DNA from: Panulirus ornatus
Taxonomy: Eukaryota; Arthropoda; Malacostraca; Decapoda; Palinuridae
DNA: 64,000 nt
NCBI RefSeq assembly: GCF_036320965.1
Contig: NC_092287.1
Coordinates: forward strand, 1,902,325-1,966,324
Direction: 5' to 3'
Part shown: positions 1 to 13,400 of the stretch, in pieces
Layout: each line of letters begins with the position of its first letter
How positions within the stretch are numbered: the stretch's first letter is position 1
Translations under genes and position numbers: made by a program
Notes under the pieces: model-generated
Databases searched by the model: none
What the model saw: only the letters and a program-made list of their open reading frames with translations
Told to the model about the DNA's origin: nothing

Positions 1-54
1 AACTAGCAAGAGTTTGTGGATTCCAATTAAGTTTTCAAAGAAAGGGAATGATAG

Positions 55-1000
55 CTCTGTTGGATGGTTAGTCAAGCTTTTTTATGTTTGTTTTCATGGT
101 TTAAGAGGAGGTGCCTGATGACTGGTAGAGTTCTTGTGACAAGATATGGGTAGTACCCTTATACAAAGGCAAGGTTTTGAAAATTGAATCCTTGAATTAT
201 GTGGGCATAAGTCTTTCGAGTTAACATGGTAAGGTGTATGTTAGAGGGTGATTGAGAGGATGGTTACATGCACAGAATGTCTGATTAGAGAGGAGCATTG
301 TGGATTCAGGAGAGGTGGAATATTTTTGGACCAAGTGTTTGCTTTGAAGAGTTTATGTGAGAAATGCTTAGGGATATTGAATATGGATTTGAAAAAAGCA
401 TGTGAAAGTACTGAATACAGAGAACCTGTGGAAGATGCTACAAATGTATTGGATAAATAGAGCATGATAAATAGAAAGTTACACAATGCAATGTGGAGTT
501 TTTGATAGGAGGCATATGTGCAAGTAGGAAGGGAAGAAGGTGAATGGTCCTCAGAAAAGATGGGTCTTCATCTCAAGTGTGCTTTATGCCACTGTTGTTG
601 ATGAATCTGTTTATGGGTAAGGTGGTGAAAGAAATAACTGCAATAGTCTTAAGAATGAGGAGCAAATCTACAGTATGCTAAGGTTGGGAGCGTGGAAGAT
701 GAATTGGTTGCTGGTTGTAGAATTGTAAATGATATGACTGTGGTGGTAGACTCCAGAAGTTGATGAAAAATGTTAGGAGAACACATGAACGGAGAAGGTT
801 GAAAACAAAAGTAAGATAATGAGGTGCTGCAGGAGGATGAGACAAGATAGCTTGCATGTAAAATTGACTAAGGAGGACTTGGAGGAAGTGAAGTACTTTA
901 GATTCCTTGGAGTGGATATGGCAGTGGATGGAACCATAGGGGCTTATGTAGGTCATAGAATAGAAGAGATAATTAATGTCCTTGTAACATTGACTCTTAC
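55..1000 (+). mobile_element. decayed family L RT fragment
   Basis: Plus-strand remnant of the main non-LTR retrotransposon. Frames at 248-460 and 819-960 still show motifs of the better copies, such as EEHCGFRRGG followed by DQVFAL, and EEVKYFRFLGVDMAVDGT. Stops and frameshifts separate these pieces, so it is not a gene. The order of motifs follows the RT of the 47-kb copy. Confidence 0.8.
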
Positions 1001-1165
1001 AGTGCTGGACAGATTTTATGGGTTTCCCATATCTGTGTTGGATCCAGCTTCTTAGTTTTTGAACTTGGCACTTCTAAAAGTACACCATTTAGGTTGCTAT
1101 GGTGACCAAAATTTGCTAAAGGCCTTGATACATTTACTCATGTAAATGAAAATGACAAAACAACT

Positions 1166-1316
1166 GGTGTAACTACATCTGCAGTCACTCAAATTTATAT
1201 ATTTACAGCTCATGATTTATAAATTTTGTAGGACATGTTAACAAATGTCCTACACAATCTGTACATCATGAGCTATAGATATACACAAAATTTGAGTGAC
1301 TGTAGATGTGGTCACT
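1166..1316. repeat. ~150-bp imperfect hairpin (MITE-like foldback)
   Basis: Two arms of about 70 bp are inverted copies of each other: 'gcagtcactcaaattt' on the left pairs with 'aaatttgagtgactgt' on the right, and 'gctcatgat' with 'atcatgagc'. The centre is 'gtaggacat' and 'atgtcctac' around an 8-nt loop. The size and symmetry resemble a miniature foldback element. No flanking duplication was identified. Confidence 0.75.
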
Positions 1317-1840
1317 TTTTATACAAAGCATTAGAGAGAGTAATGTAAACATGCCAAGATCATACAATATTGACAGTAGCCTGAAAATAGTATGTAGGAT
1401 GTCTAAAGATTTTCTGCATGGACTTTTCCTCCCATCCTCTACCATCACCTGGGAATGACCACATTGTAAATTCATTTTAGGACATCTTGCATTGTTTCAT
1501 AGTTGTTTTGGTACATTTTCTTTTATTCCTGGTAGTATAAACATGTAAAACGAGCCACTGTGGGCCTGGTTTGTGTCAGAGGGCATTATGTAAACAAATG
1601 CACAGTCCCACCCCCATCTGTCACCTCAAATGGGTTTGTAACTTGTTTCCATAGTATACAGGAGGTATTGTATTTTATTTTTATTGTCTTTATGGTTTCA
1701 TGGTTGTTAAGATGTATTTTATAATTTCTAAAGCAAGTTTCACAAAAATTGTGGCTTTCATTTATTTGTTTTCTGCACCCATTCGGAGGGAGAAGGTGGC
1801 CCATGGCCACATGAAATGTGTTAAGAAATATGTGGCAGGA

Positions 1841-2180
1841 TAGGTCAGCAGATTGTTAGGGTAAAGATAAGTATATGTGGTATAGTAACTCCAGTTTTGC
1901 TTGTTGGATTCGAGTTTTAGGCCATGAATGCAGAAGCAAGGAAGACGGTGGACAGTATGTAGTGTGAGGAATGTTGATCATGCAAGAAATAAAAGTGGTA
2001 TTAAGTGGGATGTCAGTAAGCACAGTGTGACTGAGAAGGCTAACCATGGTGATGTGGTTTGGACATTTTGAAAGGATGAACAAAGAAAGACTTAAAGGAT
2101 TGATGTCTCAAAAGTAGAGGGAGAAAGGGGAAGGGGGAGACCAAGTTACAGGAGATATGATGGTCCATGACAAGGTTATT
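1841..2180 (+). mobile_element. decayed family L RT C-terminal fragment
   Basis: Degenerate plus-strand match to the C-terminal part of the family L ORF. It starts around the equivalent of the '[10 protein letters not shown]' region and ends near the GRP-rich motif ('ggggaagggggagaccaag'). It continues in order from the 55-1000 fragment, so the two may be parts of one old insertion split by the hairpin element and other sequence. Confidence 0.6.
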
Positions 2181-2491
2181 TGCAGGAGGACAGTAACATT
2201 ATCTTGAGTACGTAATTTGTTAAACAGCAGGAAAAGAGCCAAGGAGCTCCATGTTGTATGTAGAAGGTATATTTTAAGATAGAATGGATAGGAATTATAA
2301 CCTAGAGGTAATTGCAGCACATCCGGATGAGACCTAGAAATGTTTTTTGTCACCTTGGCCATGCCAATATTGTATGAGACAAATTCTGGGATATGCCTTT
2401 TTTTCTGCATAATGGATTTCAAATATTCCTTACCAGAATGAACTGCTTATTTTTCTAGTTAAAGTGGCAGTCAGTAATTTTTTTTATTTTA

Positions 2492-3222
2492 TTATACTTA
2501 TTCGCTGTCTCCCACGTTAGCGAGGTAGCGCAAGGAAACAGAAGAAAGAATAGCGCAACCCACCCACATACACATGTATATACTTAAACACCCACACACG
2601 CACATATACATACCTATACATTTCAACGTATACATACATATACATACACAGACATATACATATATACACATGTAGGTATCCATACCTGCTGCTTTCATCC
2701 ATTTCTGTTGCCACCCCACCACACATGAAATGGCACCCACCTCCCCCCGCGTGCGTGAGAGGTAGCGTTAGGGAAAGACAACAAAGGCCACATTCGTTCA
2801 CACTCAGTCTCTAGCTGTCATGTGTAATACCCCGAAACAACAGCTCCCTTTCCACATCCAGGCCCTACAAAACTTCTCATGGTTTGCCCCAGATGCTTCA
2901 CATGCCCTGGTTCAATCCACTGACAGTACGTTGACCCTGGTGTACCACATCATTCCAATTCACTCTATTCCTTGCACGCTTTTCACCCTTCTGTATGTTC
3001 AGGCCCCTATCGCTCAAAATCTTTTTCACTCCATCCTTCCACCTCCAATTTGGTCTCCCACTTCTCCTCGTTCCCTCCACCTCTGACACGTACATCTTTG
3101 TCAGTCTTTCCTTACTCATTCTCTCCATTTGACCAAACCATTTCAGTACACCCTCTGCTCTTTCCACCATACTCTTTTTATTACCACATATCTTTCTTAC
3201 CCTTTCCTGTTATTATTGAACA
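2492..3222 (-). mobile_element. family L 3' end (3' tail plus RT C-terminus)
   Basis: Minus-strand copy truncated at its 5' side. Positions 2492-2895 are the 3' tail (tail terminus, TATGTATATG-type repeats, G-rich block). Positions 2898-3170 still read as an RT C-terminus with KWFGQMERMSKERLTK and [13 protein letters not shown]. Low divergence from other copies suggests a fairly young insertion. Confidence 0.85.
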
Positions 3223-4364
3223 GACAGCCTGGTAATGGTAGTCTTAAACACATGAAGATTCATTGAATGTGATTCTGCTTTTGTTTGAACCCATTCTCTT
3301 ACCAACAATATATTTGAGAAAAATTTGCTTTTATTCAGCTCATGCAGGGTTTCTTTGAGGTTGTGCATGTACCAACATTGAGCTGGCTTTTATGGTGCAT
3401 TTTGGGAGTCACCTCTGCTGACCTATGCACATGCGCTCTTGCTTTGCACACCACCCTTGTTCACACTGTGTAATTTGTGTTATTAACTTGTATTTTAAAC
3501 TGTGTCTACTGTATTTGCTGTTGATAGCCATACTGATATGGCTTCTAGTCATCCTTGTAGGTCAGCTAGTTTTATCCGTGTTCCAGCTTTGAAGCAAAAG
3601 GACTGTGGTAATACTTAAGATGAAGTTAAACATTTTGAAAGGGTTACTTTGTACATTGTTTAATGAACAACATTGGCAAGTCAGCTATATACTCCATAAC
3701 CAAAAATGTAGATAAGTCTTGTTATTCTTTAGTTGTTTTATGGTATTATTGCTTGAGTTTCCAGATGGAAATTGTCATGAAAGAGTAGCAAAATTGGTTC
3801 TAGGATTTTGTATAGGTTGTGGAATGCATCCTGATCTTTTACATGTACACTTGTTTTGAAATGCAACCCTGAGATGTAGCAAGGACTGTCATTGGATAGA
3901 ATGTAAGTCTCTGTAATACACTTTGGTTTTGTGATTATGTACAGGGTCCATATAAGTATGCTAAATTAAGGCCTTGGACTGATTAACACCTCTTGGTCTG
4001 GATGCTTGAGTCCCTAACTTTCAAGTAGTTGAATAGAATTGAATTTTAGATTGATGCATTTTAACCAGGCCTTAGTCAGTTTGAAGTAGAGTTTGATAAG
4101 TAGGTCAACTGAATATGGTGTAAGACAGTTATTCCAAAAAATTTGTGTAAAAAAATGTGGATGGATGTTTCTCTCAAAAAACTAAAAAAGAAAAATACAC
4201 ACATTTGATCTCAAGGTGAGAGTGTGCATTATGAGAATGTGGTAGGTTTGCTAGTGATAATTAAGAATGAAGTAACAGGAATACTTAGTTTCCTTTGAAG
4301 TTGAAGTTCATTTTTTCTATTAGTTTCTGATTGAATAAATGGTTAAGAAATGAATTATCCATAG
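3223..4364. other. non-coding stretch upstream of first visible CLCC1 exon
   Basis: I searched this 1.1 kb for the missing N-terminal CLCC1 exons (signal peptide, luminal segment) and found no convincing open segment with splice sites. It is probably intron, with no repeat family I recognise. Confidence 0.4.
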
Positions 4365-4481
4365 GTTGAGCAACAGAAATCATCAGTTCTTCAAAAGAAG
4401 ATCATGGATGATGGGTTCATTGACATGCAAGCATTCTACAGTCGATCCATTCACCACATATGGAATGTTTTACAGCTTCAG
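4365..4481 (+). CDS. CLCC1: CLCC1 exon (39 codons, first visible)
   Basis: Acceptor 'atag' precedes GTT at 4365 and donor gtatgt follows 4481; phase 0 at both ends. It encodes a charged helix-like luminal segment (VEQQKSSVLQKKIMDDG onward). The exon joins smoothly to the next but shows only weak family similarity by eye, so its membership rests mainly on phase and position. Confidence 0.75.
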
Positions 4482-7400
4482 GTATGTTGATAGTCACCTT
4501 ATTTTAAGATTGATACCATTACCATGTGTAGTGTTTAGAAAGATAGAAAAAAATAATTTTAGTCAGATATTTTCTGAACCTTTTCGTAATTTTTTGTTGT
4601 GGAAAGTGCATAGACAAACCTCTGAGTCTATCTACCCACCACATCTGTTGGAAAGTCATGTACAAATGATACTACTCTCCCTTTAGATAGAGGCCATATA
4701 CATTGTCTTTTTTAGTTTTTTGGAGTGACTTTTTTTTTCTTTTTTGTATAAAGCATATCTAGAGTGTATGTCATGTATCAGCTGTGCCACTGGCATCAAG
4801 AAGACACAACACCAACATGGGTTTGAGAGTTTGGAATGTATACCTTCTATAGAATAGAAAATGAACCACAATGTCTTTCACACTGTGTAGCAATGCCCAG
4901 ATGTAAAATATTTTGAGATGTCTATTTTCCATGGACCAAACAGTATAACACAACTAGTGTTGGACAGGAATTCTCATTCTTCGATTGATACAAGATATAG
5001 GAGTTCACCAGCTATGGAGACGCTTTTGCCACAGCCACCCCTTTGAGAGAGTTCTTGAAGGGAACGGGCAACAGAGATGTAGAATAGATAGTCCTAAAAA
5101 CGTGATGAACGTACCACTAATTTCTGTATCTTCAAGAGTTTTCTCTTCATTTCAGGAAGCAGAACACATTCTTAAGGATGGAAATTATGCTATGCTTAGG
5201 TATCTAGTTGTTCGAGTAACGAAGGATGATGTAGATTTACTGCAGCAATACTTAAAACATGAAAAACATGTCCATGAGGTTGGTGGCATTTTCATCAGTG
5301 AATCTTTTATGATTATATGTTATCTAAGGTGTGTCAGGCTGCTTAGTTTTTGATATTTTGAAATGTGAATGTACCTCTTGGCATATTCCTTTTATGCAGC
5401 ATTAGGTTCATAGAGTGATTACATGTTTGTCAATTCCTACATCTAAAGACCCTATTAACTTATACTCCTTCATTTTGATTTGAGCCTTCTCAGGTGCACT
5501 ATTTACATGATTTCATTTCCTTTCAGGTTGATGAATTCTTGCACCGTGCTTTCAAGTTAGATGACCGCCCCCAAGGAAATGAGTCTAATTTCTTTGATTA
5601 CATTATGTCATTAGTAGCTCCGATGAAGTCAGCTTTTGATTTTCTGAAAAATGTGGAGGTACATAGGTTTGATGATGATACATAGTTTAATGATGATACT
5701 TAGTTTAATGATACATAATTTTCTTATTCACATCATAGTGATCTGAATGAGTATTCAAATGCTATTAGTACATAAACATGTAGTTTTCCAAAATGTTACA
5801 TAATTCACAAGGCTGTTCTTGTTGAATCATCTTTACATATATACATTCAAAACCCTTTTCCTAAAATGCATAGGCAGGTAAATAGTTGATAAATGACTGA
5901 ATTCTAGTGGTTTTATGGTTTGTATAATTTAGTAGATTTAGGAGTAAGCATGGAGACATACATACCTACTTGTACTAAGATTGTTTGTTCTTCAAGGTTT
6001 TAGTGTAATTAGTCATGTTCTGAATCCATACAGACCAGAGACTGGAATTATCTGACTCTCCCTTAAACTTTGTACTTGCCAGAAATTGTTTCTGATCTTC
6101 TGTTTGTAAGGTCAGACATTCGTTTGCATTCAGACCAATGATATATACAAAAGTGGTAAATGAACCAAGAAATGCATCATACTGTCACAACTACGCATTA
6201 TTTTTGAAGGTAAGATTACAAACTGTGTGTTCCTATTTATGGGAACATATCCCCCTTTTTCAGTGAAGTAGGCCTGTGCATACAAATAGCATTTTGAAAT
6301 AATATCAGGTATAATGAAAACATGACGTTTCTATTCTGTCTCTATCTCTGATGCCTGTTCCAAGTGGAACTCCCTTAAGGGGTTTGGCCATGGCAACAGA
6401 ATCTCCATAAATAGTTAACTCTGGTGCCGCTTCTTATCCTATAGTGTCTCACCCTTATTAGGCCAATAGCACATGGCAACTCTTGCACAATATTTGCAGA
6501 GGTTCCTTCCTAATATTTCTAGTGACTGCATCTACCTACTATGTCTCCCTAATGCTCCTGCCTAAATATTCCTACTCCACTCTTGATTCTCACTATACTG
6601 TGCAAGATATCCATATATTTTTTTTTTTTCCTAACCTAATTTGCACGTGTTTCACATCCGTCCATGAGTTGTCAAAAGCACCCATTTATGCAACCTTCTC
6701 GCACACTCTACACATAAAATTTTTCCAGTCAACAAAACTTCCAGTATGCATCCAATTTTTCTCACTTATTTGTAATCAGGTAAAATTTATATTAGTAACT
6801 CAAATAATTCCCAAAGATTTCAAACCTATCTTCTCCCTGTTTTTCAGTAAATTTTGCAGGTTCTCCCAAAAAGAGTTTATTTAGTTTTGGGTTTGCATGC
6901 ATTTTTGCTTCTGAGTATGTTGCTATAGATTTAATCTAACTTTTATGTGTTACCAAAAGTTGTTCATTGCCATTCCTGAATCAAAATACAGTATATCCAG
7001 AGCTGTTGATGATGGGATTTGTCTTTTGCAGATATGGTTGCACATACTGTGTTTAGTGTTCCTGTTTCTGGCTTTGTGGGCTGCTTACTTGTTTGTTCGA
7101 GACATCCAGCAGGAACTTAAATGGGGAAGAGTCCTTGGCATGATGATGGTCAATGTTTTCTTCATATGCTGTTTGTGGCACTGGAGACACATGCACAAGG
7201 TAAGTTGTAAATTTTTTTTTTTTTTTTTTCTCTTTTTTTTTTTTATTCAGTTAAAAATAGATCTCTCTGTATGGCTTGTTATACCTCTCATTTGTTCATT
7301 GCAAGGTTTCACGAAAGTACACCTTTGCTTCACAAGGTAGCTCATTTCCTAAGATTTTGTCATGCCATGATAGATTGAGAAATCAGTTCATTTACCAAAG

Positions 7401-10400
7401 GGTAAACCTTGCTTTAAAGGAATTTTGAATCACTTATATGATATGAATTTTTGTCTGTTCAGAGATAGATGATCAAAATCTTTAAGATTTGATTGATTAC
7501 AGATGAATTGAATTGATAAAAGAGACTATCAGCATTTAAACTATGATATATATCACACTGACAGTGGCAAGGAAGGGACTAAGATGTCAGTTTATCTGAG
7601 TATTAACAGTGTGTGTATGGAAAAAGGAAGGCTGCAGTGTAATGGGTCGTGGTAGTAGTTTATGTGGGGAGGATGAAGGGAGGCTGCAGCATAGTGTGTG
7701 GGGAGGGGGGAATGTAACATTGTGGTGGGCAGCAGAAGCAGTATGCATTGGATAGAGATGCTTGCGTGGCTAGGAGTGGTGACAGTGTATGTAGGCAAGA
7801 AGGATGGGGGGTTACAGTGTGTTGGAGAACTGTATAGTAATGTATATCGTTGGAGTGGGAAGCACCACCATGGCTGGAAGCAGTAATGAAATGTGTAGGG
7901 AGGTACCACTGTGGCTGGAACAATAGCAGTGTGGTGGGGAATCATCACAGTGTGTTTAGGGGAGGGGAAAGATAGGCTACAATGTTGTGGGGAATGGTAG
8001 CTGTGAGTTTGGGTAGAGAGGAAAGAAGTACAAAGGCAAAGACAGATATGAGACATGACTGTACATGACAGAGTTGTCTGCTGGAGAATGGAAATAGGAA
8101 TGAGACAAGATACTAAAGCACAGATTATCTCCCTACCTACCTCTCTGGCTGGCACAGTAACAACGAGCATGGCAAAAAGCTAGTGAGGTGTTCAGGGCAA
8201 CAGTGCGGCTAAAGGCAGTGACTCTGTGTGAAGGGAGATGATACAGTGGGTAAGGGAGACTGTATTGTGGTGTGGAGAGTTAGTAGTGTATAGGGAGAGA
8301 AGGAGGCTGTTTTGTAGGAGGGGGGAGGGAGGAAGGTTAGTGTAATGGGGAGTAATGGCAATGTATGTTGGGAGAAGGGAGTGAGGCTACACTGTGGTTG
8401 AGAAGCCATAGCAATAATTGTATGAAGGGAGGGGGGCTGAAGTATATCTGGCAGCATTAGCAATGTGTGTGGAGAGAGAGAGAGAGAGAGAAGGGGTAGA
8501 GTGTGGATGACAGCAGTAATGATGTTTATGAGGAGGGAGGTGCCATTAGTACTTTGATAAGGCTTGTGGTTTGCATTTACTGGTTTCTCATCATAGGTCA
8601 TTTGCGGTAAACACTAGGTCGGAATTCTTGGTTTTATGGACTTTTTCATAACTCTCATAATCCAGAATGAAAACTAGTAGAGTTTTTGAGGTCACATTTC
8701 AGTCTTCTGCTGTAGGCCCAGAAGTATAGTTCTTGTACCCAAAATCCATTTCATCTTTCAGTTCTTGTATTGCAGTACCATTATCCCTACATTTTGACAG
8801 TTTCTCTTTCTTTTTAGTTTTGGTTCTTGTGATTCAGAATTTTATAGAGGAAGCTGATGTCTTTTTACATATTCTGGATTTATAGGTGGCTGAGTCTCGT
8901 CGTCATGCAAAGATGGTCAAGAGAGGATTCAATGACATCCCAGAAGAGTGCAAACCTGGATCTAGAGGAACTGCAGGTAGTATCTGGGATTGGATGAAAA
9001 CCAGTTTGCTTGGGGCCCCAGATGTGTGCGAAAGGTAAGAATAGGTTTAGAATAAGTTTCTACTGTGATATTTGTGAGTGTTATATTCCCTGTGTTTATT
9101 TTTCGGTTTGTGTATAAAGAATGCCTGTAAATGTATTTTGCTTATTCCTGAAGTATTTTGGTATTTCTGCTGTGTGTATCATGTAATTTCCTTGACATGA
9201 TTGTAGTCGAATAGGACATAAATGTTGTTTGGAAAAAACATGATGAGGGATTTTTCCTTAATTCCCTTTCTTGCTTTAGCTAGGTAGCATCAGGAACAAG
9301 TAGTGACATCATTTGCAAGGATCCAGTCTATGGCTGTCATATAAAATGTACTGAAACCATAGACTACCAATCCACAGGCAAGTCCTACAGGGTACTAAGT
9401 AGTTTACTGTGATCACTTCATATACCTTGGCTCAGGTTGTGTGGGCCAGGTGCATGCTCTGAAAGAATGTGTGAGAAATCCTTGGTATTTATGAATCTGG
9501 AGAAAGCATTTGATTGGTTGATATAGAGGCTTTGTGGAAGGAGCTGTGGTTATTTAATCTGGTTGTAGACAGAGTGGTGAGGGATGTTACATCAACTTTG
9601 CTCTTCGATTAAGACTGCATTGACCAGCATCAGAGTTCTTCAAAATGCTTAGCTTACTTCCAAGCTAATATTTTTCCTGTTTTTCTTCAGGGAAACACAT
9701 GATATTGAAATATAAGTTTGTAAGGTGCATCAGTATTGTTTAGCAACATGAGTTGGACTGCCTTCCTTGTAAGGTACCACCACTTGCTAGAGAATAGTCA
9801 CTCTCTATGTGATAAACTGCTGTTGCTGTGTGTGGCTTATGGGAGTTTATGGCTTTTTTATTTCTCTTTTTTTCATGGAAACCCTAAATGTAAAATACCA
9901 TATAGTGCTGCTGTACATTGCAGGTGATATCTTTAAAACTTGTCTGATCTTTTATCTAAATGATTTTGCATGAATCACCCACAACAGGAACCAGATTTAA
10001 CAATTTTTCTTAACCATTTGTAATGTCATTCCATGGGTCTTACAGATACTTTGAGGATTTGATGGTAAACCCAGCAGAGGAAATTACCCCAACTATGGTC
10101 ATATCAGAGACACTGGCAAAGTTTTGCTTGCAGCCATTACAGCATATAGGATCAGAAAGTGCCAAGTTTATAACTAATTTTTACAGTGGGTATCATATTG
10201 TTCATTTTTTTCTCTCTCTTAAGAAGCACACCACAGTCACCCTACCTCTCTCTCTTACATTTCATGCAATTTCCTATCCATGAGTACATTAGATAACCAC
10301 AGTATTATAAAACAACCCACACCTTTTGTAAACCATTCTTTCATATCCCAGCTTCCTCTTAAGCACACTACTTTTGTTGTAAAAGCTCTTAACAATATTC

Positions 10401-13400
10401 TGCAGTCTTCCATGCATGCTGTGTAAAACCATATCTTTCCAGATTTCATTTGTATTTCCCTTATCATATGCCTTTCCTACATGCTTCTTTTATCATAACT
10501 TTCTCATTGCATGTCTAAGTGCAAAACTTTGATTTACTCAACCTCCTCCTTTCTAAAGCCCACCTTGTTCTTCTCTATAAAAGGAAAAGGGTTCATCAAT
10601 CCTTTTCATGTGATTATTCACTACTCTCCAATACACTTTGCCAACCATGCTGAAAAGACTCATTCGTATATAATTCTCTTGTGCACTTTTACTCCCTTTT
10701 TCTTTATACAGTGGAACTAAGAGATTAAGAGTGAAATACATTACAGGTGTTAGAGTGAGATGGACAAAGAGGGTGTTTGAGGGAATATGGGGTGATTATA
10801 GATTTGGTCCATAGGATTGAACTATATAGATTATAGAGTATAATTGTGGTTAAGTGAGACTTCAGTTTCTTTTGGGATGAAGGGTGGGACTGAAGAGAAA
10901 AATTTTTAACATTTTGATGTGTAGATTGAGTAACAATATAGTGATTGTATCCTAATTATCCAAACTTGTATTTTTCCTGCTTGATTGCTGTTTCCCACAT
11001 TAGTGAATTAATGCCAGGAACAGATGAAGAGAGGCTGCATCTGCTCAAATTTCTGAATGATGTTTATATAAATGGAAACGAGAGTAAGCTAAAAGGTTGA
11101 GGTGTGAGTTTGTCTTTAGTAGACGAATCAGAAAAAAAGGACTAAAGGAGAATGTTATGGAACACAGTGAATTTTGAGAGGGAATTTTGATTACTGTAAA
11201 TGACTGCTAGCAAGAGTTGGATGAGAGAAGAAGGATGAATGTGAAATATTTTTTATGGAGAGATCAAAGGTATAGTAATTTTGAATATTAATTAGAAGCA
11301 TTTTTTGAATATAAGAAAATGAATGTTGATCTGTTGAAGAGACTGTTGAGTGGCTGGCAGAAAAATAATGTAGAAAAAGAATGTAAGTGTACAGATGTTG
11401 CAGGATTTCTCAGAAGGTATGATTCAACTTACTTTTTTATTTGGAAAATGAAAATTGATAGGTGATAATTGAATGCTTTAGAGAGAGCAAAACCTGGTAA
11501 TGAATATTTTGAATTTTAGGTATTCAGTAAGAAAGGAATACATAAGGGAAAGAATTTGTCATTACATGTGACAGCTAGAGAATGGACATGAATGAGTGAG
11601 AGGCCATATCATTGTCTGTTCCCGATGCTTCCTCACTAATGATGGAAATGGGAAACAGTTATGAAAAAAATATGATTTAGAAAGAAAAGGTTAATGAAGT
11701 ATTGACTGGACTTTTGAGATTGTTTAGGCATGTGAAAATATAGATATGGAAGAGACTTACATTAAGAGAGTACGTATTTTTGAAGTGAAGAAGTATTTTT
11801 GAAGTGAAGAAGTGGCAAGGGGAGGCCAAGAGTGAGGTGGAAGGCATGAAAAATTGATAGAGAAGTCCAGGAATGAGGAGTGTTTGGACATGTGCAAGTG
11901 TGTTAGGAAATGTTGGGGAGACTGTTTGTAATCCACCCTGCTTGATATTTGAAGATGAAGTCTTAGATATGAATAGATACGGATGGATGGACAGTGAAAA
12001 ATTCTCCTTGATATTGAACTAAATTTGTTATCTAAATTTCAGGCAATGTTCCTGTGATGTATCACTTTCCAGCCACAATAATTTTTGTGGTCTTGCTTGT
12101 CATTATATTGTTTTACATATTTGGATATGGGATTGACTTCCCATTGTGGATGGGTGGGATACGACCTGTCTACAGAAGTGAAAGTGTGAACACCTCAGAA
12201 GTGGATAGAATTACAAAAGAGGTAGGATTTTCATACTTTTTGAGAATTAGTCTCAAAAATACTGATACTCTGCATGTCTTAAAGTAAATGAAGATTTTAA
12301 GAATAAGTGCATGTAAGGGCTTGCATAGAAAGTTAAAAGGTTTAAAGGTATTACCTTCCTCAGATTACCTATCTTAATTTAGCTTGTTCCAGGTAGCCAC
12401 AGTTCAGTTAATGCAAAGTATTTCTTTCCATTTTTTTTTCCATAGTTTCTCAGTATGTCCTCTGAATTGTCATATATGTTTTTGAAAAAAAGGTCAGTAT
12501 CGATATGATATACTTTCAGGAATTTGTATATCTTTTATTGTTTCTCCCCTCGTCCCTCTCTTTCATTATTGTCAATCCCATGACTTGCAGCTTCTCTGTA
12601 GGTGTTCTTCCCTTCTATTTGGTGGTCTTTGTTGCCTACTGCTGGACCTCTTCCAGCAACTTACTGTGTCCCCTCAAGTAGGATGATGAAACTAGTGCTT
12701 TTAACTTTAGTGTGGATCTAGTGTATGTTGTTAATACTTTCCTGAACATATTCAAATGCAATTTTGATGTTGACAAATGAGTAGTATATCTTTTTAACAT
12801 TCCTCTTGATTTGATGTTCTAGGGATAGGATGAGTATAATATTATGTCAATTTTGAATTCCAGTCACGATGTTTCCTGCAATCAGCCTTTGCAAGATGAT
12901 GGTCATTATTTTGCCTTCTTTTTATGTGTCACTCTTCCTCACTTAACATTTACTTGGGTTGACCTTCATTCGCTATGTATTTGACCACAGATGGAGCCTT
13001 TATAGATCTCTTTTTGAGGTTTTCATTAACCTGTTAACTCCAAACTTTTCTCATGATCTTAGCATCATTTTCCAGCATATTCATGTATGATTTTAGTCTT
13101 TCTGGCAAGTCATTTACATAGATCATGAATAGCAGTAACTCAAGACTGAGTCCTATTAGATGCTAATGAGTACTCTTAATTTGATAAAGTATTTTGATAT
13201 GCATCTTTGATTCCCTTCCAGTAAGGAAGTTTTAAATCCAGTAGAAGGGTTCCCCAGACTGTAGCTTTAATCATTTGATCTACCTTTTGTGAGTTGTAAT
13301 ATCATGATCTTTCTAACGACTCCAAGATCACTCTATCCCACCCACCAAACTTTTTTGTCTCAGCTTACACTCTATGTCTTGGAAGACTAGATGACTGTCA

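Noticed and set aside
4683..4953. Overlapping minus-strand frames in the CLCC1 intron
   Set aside because: Different frames of the same AT-rich sequence, no motifs, no splice signals linking to anything.
7592..8170. 192-codon minus-strand frame
   Set aside because: Lies wholly in the C-rich strand of the minisatellite; low-complexity, no motif, no splice context.
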